Source: Methanobacterium sp. ERen5
GTDB taxonomy: Archaea > Methanobacteriota > Methanobacteria > Methanobacteriales > Methanobacteriaceae
Direction: 5' to 3'
Assembly (NCBI GenBank): GCA_024167805.1
Contig: CP099988.1
Location: forward strand, 1,806,001-1,870,000
DNA: 64,000 bases
Position numbers and translations under genes: made by a program. Positions 31,802-41,348 of this stretch are shown piece by piece (the stretch's first letter is position 1; each line of letters opens with the position of its first letter). A model generated the notes under the pieces. The model was not told where the DNA came from, made no database searches, and saw only the letters and a program-made list of their open reading frames with translations.

Positions 31802-32201
31802 TTAATATTTATTTGTTTTGAAGTTTAGTACGTATTTGCTGTTTTTGTTTCCTGTTGTGCCTTTGACTGCGTTGGTTGGTATGTATACTTGGTAGTTGTT
31901 GAGGCTTAGTCTGTTAGTTGTTATGAGTGTTACATTGTAGGTTCCTGATGTGGTGTAGCTATGTGTTGGGTTTTGATTTGTTGATTTTCCACTGTCTCCA
32001 AAGTCCCAGTTCCAACTGTTTGGACTGTTACTGCTTGTGTCGTTAAATTGTACAGCGAGTGGTGCACTTCCATGTGGTTGTGTTACTTGTGAAGTTTGCA
32101 ACTGGTGCATCTGCTGCACTTACGGCCCTTGCTCCTGAAATACCGAAAAAAAGAGCAAAAACCATTAATAAAATTAATTTGCTTTTGTTATTCCTGAACA
32201 A
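31802..32201 (-). pseudogene. Short secreted PKD-domain protein, frameshifted and internally deleted
   Basis: TTG 32201 (GGGAGGT eight bases upstream) opens a signal peptide, KSKLILLMVFALFFGISG, ending AVSAADAPVANFTS. The frame shifts by one base near 32105. It continues as a single PKD domain (GSAPLAVQFNDTSSN, WNWDFGDSG, NPTHSYTTSGTYNVTL) and then jumps directly into the Ig-like tail RLSLNNYQVYIP...GNKNSKYVLNF. That tail matches the protein end at 2-193. A PKD strand fused to that tail suggests an internal deletion in a larger surface protein. The frameshift itself could be a sequencing error. Confidence 0.65.
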
Positions 32202-32573
32202 ATTTTATTACCTCCCTATTTTGTATTAATCACGTCTTGTTAAGATCAAAAAAGTTAATGATCTATAACATTAACTCATCAAGTTATATTTAGATACATG
32301 TCGATCTATTCGAAAAATAACAATTAAAAATATGTTAAAATGATCAAATTGGTGATAATTTGCACAAACAATTAGATCTAAATGTAGATGAGTGCATTTC
32401 AAGGTAAAGAGAATACAGTAAATAAAGAAATATCATTTAAAATAATCAATAAAACTTGATTGATCCTTAAGTTACAGTCAAGAACTATTGATAAAAAGAA
32501 GGTTTGTAGAACAGCTTAAAATTTAATTCTAGGGGATAAAAAAGAAGAATAAAAAAGTGGTGGGGAAATTTAA
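32202..32573. other. Intergenic stretch, no feature
   Basis: AT-rich DNA between the end of the geranylgeranyl reductase gene and the start of the PKD gene. The GGGAGGT ribosome site of the PKD gene lies at 32209-32215 on the minus strand. I see no gene or strong inverted repeat in the rest. Confidence 0.4.
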
Positions 32574-33761
32574 TTAGAAAAGTTTTCCCAGTTTTAGCAG
32601 GGCCTTAGGTGAAACTTTTATGAGGAGTTTCACGAGTTCGGATGTGCTTATTTTTTCAAATTCATAGTCTTTGAATGCATCAGCAATTGAATCAAGTTCC
32701 TCATCTGAAAGGCTTAACATGTACTCTTTGGTTTTGAAGTATTTGTGGAAGGAATCTCCAATTTCTGTTTTACATATTTTTTCGTATTCTTTCAACCTTT
32801 TCTTGGAACAGTCTCCCTCTTTAATTGCTTGGGCTGCCACTTCACCTGCGTACTTACCTGCTTCAAGTGCTGTGATGATTCCTCCACCTGTGAGTGGGTT
32901 TACGTGTCCTGCTGCATCTCCAACTATCATGACGTTGTCTTCAACTAGTTCCTTGACCATTCCTCCAACTGGGTCTCCGCCTATGTTGAGTTCGACTGCC
33001 TGTGCATTTTGGGTTGCTGGACATTTTTCAACAAATTCCAGGAGGTGCTGGTAGGCTGATTTATCTGTTACTGTGTTAACTATTCCGAGTCCCACATTTG
33101 CTATGTCGTCGCCCTTAGGGAATATCCATGCGTATCCTCCAGGTGCAACACTTCCGAAGTAGAATTCGATGCAGCCAGGGTCTTCCATTTCAACTCCTGC
33201 CATTTCAAACTGAATTCCAGATTCCATGTTTTTAGGTTTAATAACAGTTTTAAGTCCTCCCCATCTTCCAACACGGGATTCAGGACCATCTGCTCCAACA
33301 ACGATCTTGGCTTTGATCTCGAAGTCTTCTCCCATATTTTCACAGCTGACTATGTAACCATTGTTGTCCTTTCTCATGCCCCTTGCGAGGGTTTTGATCA
33401 TGATGGTTGCACCGGCCCTTGCAGCGTCCATTGCCATGAATTTGTCGAAGACCTTTCTCTCCAATATGTAACCTGCCTCTGGAAGTTTGACCTGGTCATC
33501 ATTTAACCATACGTCGGTACCGTTTGGGCTGACAAGTCTAACTCCGCTCAGTTCCTTGGTAACCCATCTGCTGTTTGGTTCTATTCCAAGTTTTTTCAAT
33601 CCTTCCTTGGAAACTCCTTCTGCACATCGTTTTGGTGCTCCAATTTCGGATTTTTTATCCATAAGTATAACTTTTGCACCGTTTTGTGCAGCGTATTTAG
33701 CAGTGGATGATCCTGCAGGACCTGCTCCAATAACAAGAACGTCTGTCTCTATTAACTTCAT
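32574..33761 (-). CDS. Geranylgeranyl reductase (archaeal lipid saturation)
   Basis: The 395-residue flavoprotein has an N-terminal FAD loop DVLVIGAGPAGSSTAKYAA, the family signature KRCAEGVSKEGL, a second FAD motif VGADGPESRVGRW, and MIVGDAAGHVNPLTGGGI near residue 290. It reduces the double bonds of di-geranylgeranyl-glycerophospholipid to make saturated archaeal lipids. GGAGATG precedes the ATG. The ferredoxin gene at 33786-33953 lies 24 bases upstream on the same strand. In Methanosarcina an adjacent ferredoxin is known to feed electrons to this enzyme, so the pair is functionally sensible. Confidence 0.92.
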   Translation of the reverse strand: MKLIETDVLVIGAGPAGSSTAKYAAQNGAKVILMDKKSEIGAPKRCAEGVSKEGLKKLGIEPNSRWVTKELSGVRLVSPNGTDVWLNDDQVKLPEAGYILERKVFDKFMAMDAARAGATIMIKTLARGMRKDNNGYIVSCENMGEDFEIKAKIVVGADGPESRVGRWGGLKTVIKPKNMESGIQFEMAGVEMEDPGCIEFYFGSVAPGGYAWIFPKGDDIANVGLGIVNTVTDKSAYQHLLEFVEKCPATQNAQAVELNIGGDPVGGMVKELVEDNVMIVGDAAGHVNPLTGGGIITALEAGKYAGEVAAQAIKEGDCSKKRLKEYEKICKTEIGDSFHKYFKTKEYMLSLSDEELDSIADAFKDYEFEKISTSELVKLLIKVSPKALLKLGKLF

Positions 33762-33785
33762 AATTATACATCTCCAGTAAAAATT

Positions 33786-33953
<168 letters not shown>

Positions 33954-34329
33954 GTTTGATTACACCTACATTATTATTTTATAAATTTATCAAGCATTTT
34001 TTTTGAATTCTTATAATATATTTATGGATCTACTAATAAGGACCAACACTATTTTTAGAAATCAAAGCTCTTTAAATTAAATTAAAAAATTTTTTATATA
34101 TTATTTAATCTCTTTTAGCATAAAGGTTACCCTAGTTCAGGGTCATATCCAGATTTTTCTAACAACTTTTAATCTATTTTCACCCAATTTTTAGTTAAAC
34201 AAATTCGCACTAATCCTATGATTAATAATAACAAGTTTTATATATCTTAAATTTTCCATTATAACTTAACAATTAGTTTTACCTAAATTGGGTTAGATTA
34301 GGAAGAGTTTCCATGAGGAGTACTATATA
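33954..34329. other. Divergent intergenic region with two promoters
   Basis: No gene was found. For the ferredoxin (minus strand), TATA-like AT elements lie around 33978-33988 and 34009-34020. For the peptide transporter (plus strand), TTTATATAT at 34237-34245 is the best TATA candidate, and GAGGAG (34315-34320) is the ribosome site. Confidence 0.45.
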
Positions 34330-35745
34330 ATGTTTAAACAGCATCCAAAGGGATTGTACTTGCTTTTTACCACTGAGATGTGGGAAAGATTTAGTTACTA
34401 TGGTATGAGGGCAATACTCTCCTTGTACATGATAAAGGCATTGTTTTACAGCACAGCATTCACATCCAGCATATATGGATACTACACGGGGCTGGTTTAT
34501 CTGACACCTCTAATTGGAGGTTACATCGCAGACAGGTACTGGGGTAACAGGAAATCAATAATCACTGGTGGTTTTTTAATGGCTATGGGCCAGTTTTCAC
34601 TTGCCATGAGTAGCTACCTTTACATACCCCAAGCTGCTGGTACAGTCAACAGTTTCTTTGTTTTTAACCCTCAAACTGAATTCTTCCTGATTGGTTTGTT
34701 CCTACTGGTTTTTGGTAATGGATTTTTCAAACCCAACATATCATCCATGGTTGGATTTCTCTATTCTGAAAATGATGGAAGGAGGGATTCTGCATTCACC
34801 ATATTCTACATGGGAATCAATCTCGGAGCACTGATATCTCCACTTTTAATAGGAGGATTTGCAGACACAGGAGATCCAACCAACTTCATGTACGGTTTCT
34901 TAATCGCAGGAATAGGAATGCTATTTGGGTTGGTGGTTTTTATACTGGGAAAGAACAGATTTTTAGTGGATCCCGAGGGAAGATCAGTGGGTGTGATTCC
35001 AAACCACAAATACGATCCAGATGGCTGTACAAAGGCAGATGACACACTCACACGGGTGGAAAAACAGAGGATACTAGTCATATTTATCCTGGCATTTTTC
35101 GGAATATTCTTCTGGGCAGCCTTTGAACAGGCAGGAGTGTCATTAACCTTTCTGGCAGAGCAGCACGTGGATCGCATGGTAACAGCCCTAAACTTCAACA
35201 TACCTGCAGCATGGTTCCAATCTGTAAACCCACTTGCAATACTCCTCTTTGCACCAATCTTCGCAGGATTATGGCTTAAACTAAAGGACATGGGAAAAGA
35301 ACCATCCATACCTCTTAAAATGGCAACTGGACTGCTTCTACTATCCTCGGGATTCATGCTCCTGGTGTTTGCAACAGGATCCCTGGATCATGGGGCAGCA
35401 AGCATCAGCCCACTCTGGTTAATAGCCGTGTACGTACTATTTACATTTGGAGAACTGTGCATTTCACCGATAGGTCTGTCAATGGTCACAAAACTTTCAC
35501 CTAAAAAATTCACATGCCTACTCATGGGTGTTTGGTTTTTAACGAGTGCCGTTGCAAACATACTTGCAGGACAGATAAGCACACTATATCCAGACCCCTC
35601 ATTACCAACGCCCCACCTGCTTGGAATGCCCATCAATAGTTTCACATCATTCTTCATGATATTTGTGGTGATGTCCCTCATAGCGGCTGTGATACTATTC
35701 CTAATCCGGAAAAGACTCGAAACCATGATGCACGGGATAAGGTAG
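34330..35745 (+). CDS. POT/PTR2 proton-coupled oligopeptide transporter
   Basis: The 471-residue membrane protein has the POT signature near the N-terminus: ExxER in TTEMWERFSYYGMRA (residues about 15-29), then GGYIADRYWGNRKSII and FYMGINLGALISPLL. About 14 hydrophobic helices follow, with FWAAFEQAGVSL at the seventh-helix region and LCISPIGLSMVTKLSP later. The family imports di- and tripeptides with protons. GAGGAG lies nine bases before the ATG. POT members are not common in archaea, so horizontal origin is plausible. Confidence 0.92.
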   Translation: MFKQHPKGLYLLFTTEMWERFSYYGMRAILSLYMIKALFYSTAFTSSIYGYYTGLVYLTPLIGGYIADRYWGNRKSIITGGFLMAMGQFSLAMSSYLYIPQAAGTVNSFFVFNPQTEFFLIGLFLLVFGNGFFKPNISSMVGFLYSENDGRRDSAFTIFYMGINLGALISPLLIGGFADTGDPTNFMYGFLIAGIGMLFGLVVFILGKNRFLVDPEGRSVGVIPNHKYDPDGCTKADDTLTRVEKQRILVIFILAFFGIFFWAAFEQAGVSLTFLAEQHVDRMVTALNFNIPAAWFQSVNPLAILLFAPIFAGLWLKLKDMGKEPSIPLKMATGLLLLSSGFMLLVFATGSLDHGAASISPLWLIAVYVLFTFGELCISPIGLSMVTKLSPKKFTCLLMGVWFLTSAVANILAGQISTLYPDPSLPTPHLLGMPINSFTSFFMIFVVMSLIAAVILFLIRKRLETMMHGIR

Positions 35746-35913
35746 GAAACTTGAATCATTCAATCCATAATTGTCAGTTCCATTCATGCAGTTATTTCAT
35801 ATTGATTGTTAATTATCAATTAATAGGATTTTAACTCTTATTTGACAATTCTCTTACTTTAGAACTAGGAATGGTGAATTGGTAATTTTATCATTCTAGT
35901 TTTTTTGAACAGT

Positions 35914-36330
35914 TTACTCATGCAGTGTGTAGTTTTTAATGATTATACTCGTTAGTTGAGCTGCTAGAATTGCTAGGGTACTTCCCATATACAATATGAA
36001 TGCTATTATATATCCAAACCTGTTACTTAGGGGAATTAATATAAAAATAGAGCCTGGAATAGCAAAGATAAATGTAAAAAAGATTGTTTCTACAATTACA
36101 TCGTCCAATTCATTACTTTCGTTGAACATAAGTGAAATAAATAAAATTAATGAAAATACAAATAATGGAGTTAATATCAGCATATTGGTTCCTAATTTGT
36201 ATGAAACTATGGGGATAGCTATTAAAAATAAAATTCCAAATCCATAAATATAAGATGAAGGTGAAAATGAAAAACAGTCAGCACCAAGTTTACTTGTAAA
36301 AGTTAGGAGCCCTTCTCTAGACATTTCCAT
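35914..36330 (-). CDS. Four-helix membrane protein, unknown
   Basis: The 138-residue protein has four predicted transmembrane helices (about 25-45, 50-68, 80-103, 108-130). The short N-terminal part is GLLTFTSKLGADCFSF. No conserved motif or family is recognised. It follows the zinc-ribbon gene (36408-36740) on the same strand with a gap of 77 bases, so they may be cotranscribed. Confidence 0.6.
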   Translation of the reverse strand: MEMSREGLLTFTSKLGADCFSFSPSSYIYGFGILFLIAIPIVSYKLGTNMLILTPLFVFSLILFISLMFNESNELDDVIVETIFFTFIFAIPGSIFILIPLSNRFGYIIAFILYMGSTLAILAAQLTSIIIKNYTLHE

Positions 36331-36407
36331 GTTTATGTCATTTTTTGTATTGTTTTGTGAATTCTTATTTTCCTGTAAATATTCATTTTCTTGTAAATAT
36401 TGGTTGT

Positions 36408-36740
36408 TTAATTCTTTTTTTCTTTTAAAGAGAGCAGAGATTTATCACATTTTGAACAAAACCTTGATTCACTATGATTTAATGTTCCAAAAGACCTACA
36501 TTTTTTTAATTCTGCATTATTGTTTAAATCTATGTTGTAATCAATGATTTTCTTTATTTCATCATTTGTTTTTAATTTGGGCTCATATCCCAACAGATTT
36601 TTATCAAGAATCTTATCTGGAATAAAATCTTCATAATATTCTAATTTACCACCGCATTGACAACAATCAAAATCAGATAATAATTCTCCTTTTTGAAGTT
36701 CATAGTAACCCCCACACTTTTCACATATCAAATAACCCAT
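36408..36740 (-). CDS. Zinc-ribbon protein
   Basis: About 110 residues. The N-terminal ribbon has C-x2-C in [19 protein letters not shown] and a second pair in [15 protein letters not shown]; a C-terminal pair lies in [14 protein letters not shown]. The start at 36740 is chosen because AGGTGG lies six bases upstream and the family begins with MGYLIC; an upstream frame opening at 36767 has no ribosome site. This N-terminal ribbon is a recurrent methanobacterial form of unknown role. Confidence 0.75.
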   Translation of the reverse strand: MGYLICEKCGGYYELQKGELLSDFDCCQCGGKLEYYEDFIPDKILDKNLLGYEPKLKTNDEIKKIIDYNIDLNNNAELKKCRSFGTLNHSESRFCSKCDKSLLSLKEKKN

Positions 36741-36889
36741 CAAAAACCACCTATATACGGTTATCAATTGTTATATACTATATTAATATTTATTCTAATA
36801 ATCTTTAATACAATATTTTGATATCCTAAATGTATGGGAATAAATTTTTAAGTGTGCATGTTCTAAATTGGTTGATAGATTTTGGTGAT

Positions 36890-37273
36890 ATGATGAAAAG
36901 TGAATTTGTAACTTGTCTCAATTGTATAGATGGTAGAGTTCAACTACCTGTAATCAACTGGATATTAGAAAATTATGATGTAAAATACGTGGATATGATA
37001 ACATCACCTGGAGTAAATGGTGTACTTTCAGATAAGAATAATGATGCAGACGATATTTTTGAAAAACTAACATTTTCTAATGAGGGACATTCAACTGAAT
37101 TAATATTCATTGTTGGACATCATGATTGTTTGGCAAATCCTGTAGATGATGAAATACATAATAAACAGATAATTAAATCTGTGGAACGTATCAAGGAATC
37201 ATACTCTGCTTCTACTGTAATTGGATTATGGGTAGATAATGAATTCAATGTCTATGTTGTTTATGAATTATAG
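36890..37273 (+). CDS. Small beta-carbonic-anhydrase-like protein, copy 1
   Basis: About 127 residues from ATG 36890 (or 36893), directly after GGTGAT at 36884-36889. The metal-site pattern of beta-type carbonic anhydrases is present: C-x-D-x-R in NCIDGRVQLP and H-x-x-C in VGHHDCLANP. The protein is much shorter than a standard beta-CA (about 200 residues), so catalysis is unproven. Upstream in-frame codons from 36830 lack a ribosome site. A second, damaged copy lies at 37882-38232. Confidence 0.75.
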   Translation: MMKSEFVTCLNCIDGRVQLPVINWILENYDVKYVDMITSPGVNGVLSDKNNDADDIFEKLTFSNEGHSTELIFIVGHHDCLANPVDDEIHNKQIIKSVERIKESYSASTVIGLWVDNEFNVYVVYEL

Positions 37274-37365
37274 TATCATTTTTTTGGCAATGTTGTAAAA
37301 TTAATATTGTTTAATTAATTGAACCCGATTTTATTTATTTATTCATTCCATTAATAATTATTATA

Positions 37366-37423
37366 AAATTAGTAGGACATTATAACGAATAAGTCCTTTT
37401 AAGTATGTTTTTGATAGTTTACT
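37366..37423. repeat. Direct repeat, unit A
   Basis: About 58 bases, from AAATTAGTAGGA through TATAACGA, TAAGTCCT and ATGTTTTTGATAG, recur with few changes at 37822-37882. Unit A lies after carbonic-anhydrase-like copy 1 and unit B immediately in front of the damaged copy 2, so the repeat belongs to the same duplication. Confidence 0.75.
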
Positions 37424-37533
37424 AAAATGGGTAATATCAATGAATCTAATAATTAGATCAGCAACAACGAACATATTCTTAAATATAATGACTTGTTAGA
37501 ATAAGATTAACTCTAATATTAGGGGATTATGTT

Positions 37534-37734
37534 TTGAAAAGAGATAGTAGCAAAAGATTTATTTTAGTTATGGGAATTGTTTTCATACTTGGTGGTTTAA
37601 ACTTGATTTATTTATACTCATTTTCGCATACAAAAGAATATTTGGCTGTCGCAATAATTAATTTAGTTATTGGATTAATTTTTATAATTTCAAACAAAAA
37701 ACCCAAACTCCAGAAAATATTGATCAAGAATTAA
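37534..37734 (+). CDS. Small two-helix membrane protein
   Basis: A 66-residue protein with two hydrophobic helices (about 10-30 and 36-54) and basic ends (MKRDSSKR, KKPKLQK). The start is TTG 37534, with AGGGGA about ten bases upstream. It lies between the two units of the direct repeat. No family is recognised. Confidence 0.55.
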   Translation: MKRDSSKRFILVMGIVFILGGLNLIYLYSFSHTKEYLAVAIINLVIGLIFIISNKKPKLQKILIKN

Positions 37735-37821
37735 CTAATTAATTTGATGCAATTTAAAATTAGGATATATCTTCAAGATCCTTTTTTCAATGTCGAAAAA
37801 ATTATGTTAATATTAATTTTT

Positions 37822-37882
37822 AAATTAGTAGGATTTTATAACGATTAAGTCCTCTTTAAGCATGTTTTTGATAGATTTTACT
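37822..37882. repeat. Direct repeat, unit B
   Basis: Second copy of the element at 37366-37423. Its 3' end (TTGATAGATTTT) also matches the leader of carbonic-anhydrase-like copy 1 (about 36873-36883). Here the copy 2 coding sequence follows at once, with the ribosome site and start codon missing. Confidence 0.75.
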
Positions 37883-38232
37883 GTATCGATGGTAGAGTTC
37901 AACTACCTGTAATCAACTGGATACTAGAAAATTACGATGTCAAATATGTGGATATGATAACTGCGCCAGGTATGGATGGTATACTCGCAGATAAGAATAA
38001 TGATGCCTATGATATTTTTGAAAAACTAGCATTTTCTAACGAGGGACATTCTACGAATAAAATTTTTATTGTGGGGCATCATGACTGTTTAGCAAATCCT
38101 GTTGAAGATGAAACACATAACAAACAAATAATTGAATCAGTAAAACGCATCAAGGAATCATACTCTGCCTGTGATGTAATAGGTTTATGGGTCGATGATG
38201 AATTCAATGTCCAAATTGTTTATGAATTGTAA
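37882..38232 (+). pseudogene. Beta-carbonic-anhydrase-like protein, copy 2, start lost
   Basis: From 37882 the frame is closely similar to copy 1 (CIDGRVQLPVINWILENYD, GHHDCLANPVEDE, SYSACDVIGLWVDDEF) to the same end. Compared with copy 1, roughly 38 bases carrying GGTGAT, the ATG and about the first nine codons are gone, joining leader to coding sequence. No in-frame start precedes the metal-binding Cys; the first ATG (37948) is past it. It is either a pseudogene or uses an unusual start. Many differences from copy 1 are silent or conservative, so it was under selection for some time after duplication. Confidence 0.7.
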
Positions 38233-38376
38233 TACCATTAATTTCTAATTTTTTATGATTTTATATTTTTTTACATGTTCATATTCTATCGATTCATTAT
38301 TTTTATATAGAATATGGGCAGTTTTTCATTAATTGAAATCAAATAACCACAAATATGCTGGAAAGATCACATAATC

Positions 38377-39219
38377 TCAGTACTCTGGTATGTAAAATAA
38401 AGCAATGGAACGGGCAAGGAACATGGAGAAATATGGGCCGATGAGTAATATACTCAATATTTTAATTATAATAGGGTTAATCGGTTGAAGGAGAAATATA
38501 AAGGATATTATACTCATTATGATTATATAGATAATTCCCGTTAGTATATACCATTTTATAAGATTTCCCCAACCTATTACTGAGATTTCTTCAAATATTT
38601 CATGAATTTTATAGGCTGATTTAAGATCTCCCTCATCCAGCACCATATTTGCAATTGCCATCAACGCTATTGGAGTTATAATAATGGCGTATAGGAGTCC
38701 AATAGGGCATAAAATTCCAAAAAGAGGTTGATAAGTATGCTCTGGGCGAGAAGCAATTTCTATAGTAAACACTGAGTTTATAAAACTATTGATGCCCTGC
38801 CATAGTACTGAACTGGGTTCAGGAATAAAATCAAATACATTATACCCAAAGTTTAATGTTTTTCCACCAAAAAGTAATATAAAGTCAATTATTATTAGTA
38901 GGACCGGTATTAGGTAAACAATGTAAGCTAGGTAAACTTTAACGCCGTCTACGCCCATATCCTGCCAATTGTTAAACTCTGGAAGTTCATCTTTACCATC
39001 AAAAGTCGAATTTATGATTCTGAAGATATAACCATTAACAAAAAACCCAACTACGAATGCAATTCCAATTAAAAGAACCAATAAATATACATTTTTTTCA
39101 TGGTGTGCAGAAAAGTTTAATATATAAATTATTATGAATATTAATCCTAATATTAAAAATTTCTTATAATCTGAAAGTGGATACTTTAAAGAATCCTTTA
39201 TTATTACCCTCACTTTCAT
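38377..39219 (-). CDS. DUF4013 membrane protein
   Basis: The protein of about 280 residues has six to seven hydrophobic helices and the DUF4013 layout: a basic N-terminus with a DSLKYPLSDYKKF-like entry, GFFVNGYIFRIINSTFDG, ELPEFNNWQDMGVDGVKV, and a glycine-rich C-terminal helix pair. GAGTGA lies five bases before ATG 39219; an upstream GTG at 39228 is less likely. The role of the family is unknown; it is frequent in methanogens. Confidence 0.8.
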   Translation of the reverse strand: MKVRVIIKDSLKYPLSDYKKFLILGLIFIIIYILNFSAHHEKNVYLLVLLIGIAFVVGFFVNGYIFRIINSTFDGKDELPEFNNWQDMGVDGVKVYLAYIVYLIPVLLIIIDFILLFGGKTLNFGYNVFDFIPEPSSVLWQGINSFINSVFTIEIASRPEHTYQPLFGILCPIGLLYAIIITPIALMAIANMVLDEGDLKSAYKIHEIFEEISVIGWGNLIKWYILTGIIYIIIMSIISFIFLLQPINPIIIKILSILLIGPYFSMFLARSIALFYIPEY

Positions 39220-39421
39220 AATATTCACTCATAGCTTTAATATCATATTTAATCACATATTTGATATTACTATTATTTAAAACCATTTAAAATAAGACAT
39301 ACCAATAAAATCTCATCACACTAACTGCCTCAAAGGTTTAGCTAGCACTTTTGAGGATGATTTTCGCTTGAAAAGATAAAGATTAATTTAAAATCAAAAA
39401 AATATTTAGAAATATGAATTT

Positions 39422-39589
39422 TCAATCTGTTTCTTCATGTTCTTTACTTACAAAAACGTGGCCGCACTTGCTACAGGTGAGTGATCCTGTTTTTGCATGG
39501 GCATGAAATTCAGAATCCAGATCCCTTTTCAATGTTTTGTCTTTACAACCACATTTTGGACATTTTTCATTCAGCTTACCAAGATTCAT
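39422..39589 (-). CDS. Small zinc-ribbon protein
   Basis: A 55-residue protein from ATG 39589, served by GGAGAG upstream; an in-frame GTG at 39613 precedes that site. It has two Cys pairs, CPKCGCKDK and LTCSKCGHVF, 28 residues apart, forming a zinc ribbon like those of transcription or ribosome factors. It lies 118 bases downstream of the radical SAM gene on the same strand. The function is unknown. Confidence 0.65.
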   Translation of the reverse strand: MNLGKLNEKCPKCGCKDKTLKRDLDSEFHAHAKTGSLTCSKCGHVFVSKEHEETD

Positions 39590-39707
39590 TTTATTACATC
39601 TCTCCTTGTTCACTTATTATGTTGGAGAACATTCTAACTTTTTTTGTACAAAAAGATTTATGGATATAAAATTAGTTTAAATTAGTTTCAGATTGTTTTT
39701 TTAATCT

Positions 39708-40843
39708 TTATCGGGATTCTTTGAGCATGAGGTCCATGATGCTGTATTTGGTGGATTTTGAGGGTTTGGAATTTCCCATGAGTGATCCTGATAACATTTC
39801 CTTGGTGGCCATGTCTGTAATTTCTTTGAATATTCTTTTATAAGCTGTGCAGTGTGGATCAACAGCTTCAACCTTGGCATCTGTTATTGCCAGGGCGTTG
39901 TATGGACACCCTCCCTGCAGAACTTTACGTAGTTACATCTTTTACAGTCTGTATCAACGAACTCTTTAAATTCCATCAAGAGTTGCCATGGTTTGGACTC
40001 TGCAAGATCATCCAGACTGGGATTGTCGTGAACATTTCCCATTATGTAGTCAGGCATTCCCACAAATCTGTAGCAGGGATAGATGTTTCCGTCGGGGCCT
40101 ATGGCAAAGGTGTCGCCCATACAGTCTACAAATGTGCATACGGTACCCCTTCTTCTAAATACGCTCTTTGCAAGGTTGTCAATATTCATTATTTCAACTT
40201 CATCCATTTTGTCCAGGTACTCTTCAAGTAGGTAAACCAGAAGTTCTCCATAATCTTCGGGGGACAGTGCCCATTCATCAGGATTATCATCCCGCATGGA
40301 TGGTAATGATGGGTGCAGTTTGAGTGTCAGATCATTTTCAAGGAAGTAGTTTAAAATAGCTTCCTTGTGTTTGATTGAGTGGGATGTGAATGTGCAGATA
40401 AAACTAACCTTTAAGTTATGTGCCCTGGCAATTTTGCATCCTTCCATGGTTTTTTGGTAGTAACCTTCACCCCTTTGATAGTCGTTTAACTCTTCAGGCC
40501 CATCTATACTTGAACCAATGGGTATGTTGTAGGTACTGAAGAGTTCTGCAAGGTCATCAGTCATGTTCCAGAGGTTGGTCTGAATTGCAAGGGCTGGTTT
40601 TAAATGTTCAAGTTCTGTCTTGATGAGGGGTAGTGCTGTTTGAAAAAATTCTAAACCCGCAAGCAAGGGTTCTCCACCATGGAACGTCACTGTAACACTA
40701 TCTTCACGAAGGGTTTTAAGCCAGTTAACTGTTTGTTTCAATGTATCAATACTCATAAGCTCGGAACCTTCCTCTGAACTCCAACAGTAACCGCAGTTAG
40801 ATGGACACCCAAGGGTGGGTACAAGCATCACATGAAAAACCAT
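39708..40843 (-). CDS. Radical SAM/SPASM enzyme (AnSME-like), one frameshift
   Basis: About 378 residues. The radical SAM cluster motif is CPSNCGYC near residue 12. It is followed by VTFHGGEPLLAG, SSIDGPEELND, and a SPASM domain with CTFVDCMGDTFAIGPDG, IYPCYRFVGMPDY and CKRCNYVKFCREG. One G added at the run (plus-strand CCC 39909-39911) restores REGCPYNALAITDAK and the true end at 39708. ATG 40843 is supported by AGGTG seven bases upstream. Relatives mature sulfatases or modify ribosomal peptides; no sulfatase is nearby, so a peptide or protein substrate is more likely. Confidence 0.85.
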
Positions 40844-40902
40844 ACACAAACACCTTTTTAATTGTAAAAAATTTTTTTTAAGTCCTAGATGCATTGAAGA
40901 AA

Positions 40903-41348
40903 TTATTTTTTAGATTCCTTTCTGGAATCTTCATGGGATTTGTCTGTATCATTTCGTTTCAAAAACCTTCCAAACAATCCTTGACCAGATTTTGTGTTTG
41001 AATCTGTGCTTTTAAGTTCTCCAAGCTCCTTTTTTGAAGCTTGGTATTTGACCTTCAGATCTTCATGGTCAGCCAACAGTTTTTGATACTTGGTTTTAAG
41101 TTCTCCAATATTGTTCGGGGCAGGATGATTTTTTATGGATTCTAAATCTGCAAGTTTCGCTTTTAAAACTTTAAGCTTCTTTTTTGTTCTGAAACTGTGG
41201 AAATAAGGTTTCTGTTAGTGTACTTCAATTCAAGATTTTTAGTTTCAATGGTTTTCAAGTCGCTTTCAAGTTTAGCTATAATCTCATCCTTTTCATAATC
41301 TAAAATTTCAATCAGCCCCAATAATAAATTCAATCCTAAAAAATTCAA
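40903..41348 (-). CDS. Coiled-coil protein, one frameshift
   Basis: About 148 residues after adding one A at the run (plus-strand T-run 41180-41185), which gives SEQKKKLKVLKAKLADL. The N-terminus is mildly hydrophobic (LGLNLLLGLIEIL). It is followed by a long coiled coil (DEIIAKLESDLKTIETKNLEL to YQASKKELGELK) and a basic, Ser-rich tail (GLFGRFLKRND). It starts from TTG 41348 without a clear ribosome site. It lies 59 bases before the radical SAM gene on the same strand. The role is unknown. Confidence 0.6.

Noticed and set aside
36329..36547. Plus-strand open frame of 72 codons
   Set aside because: It lies antisense to the zinc-ribbon gene, whose Cys motifs are convincing. Its Phe/Leu/Cys-rich translation is typical of a shadow frame.
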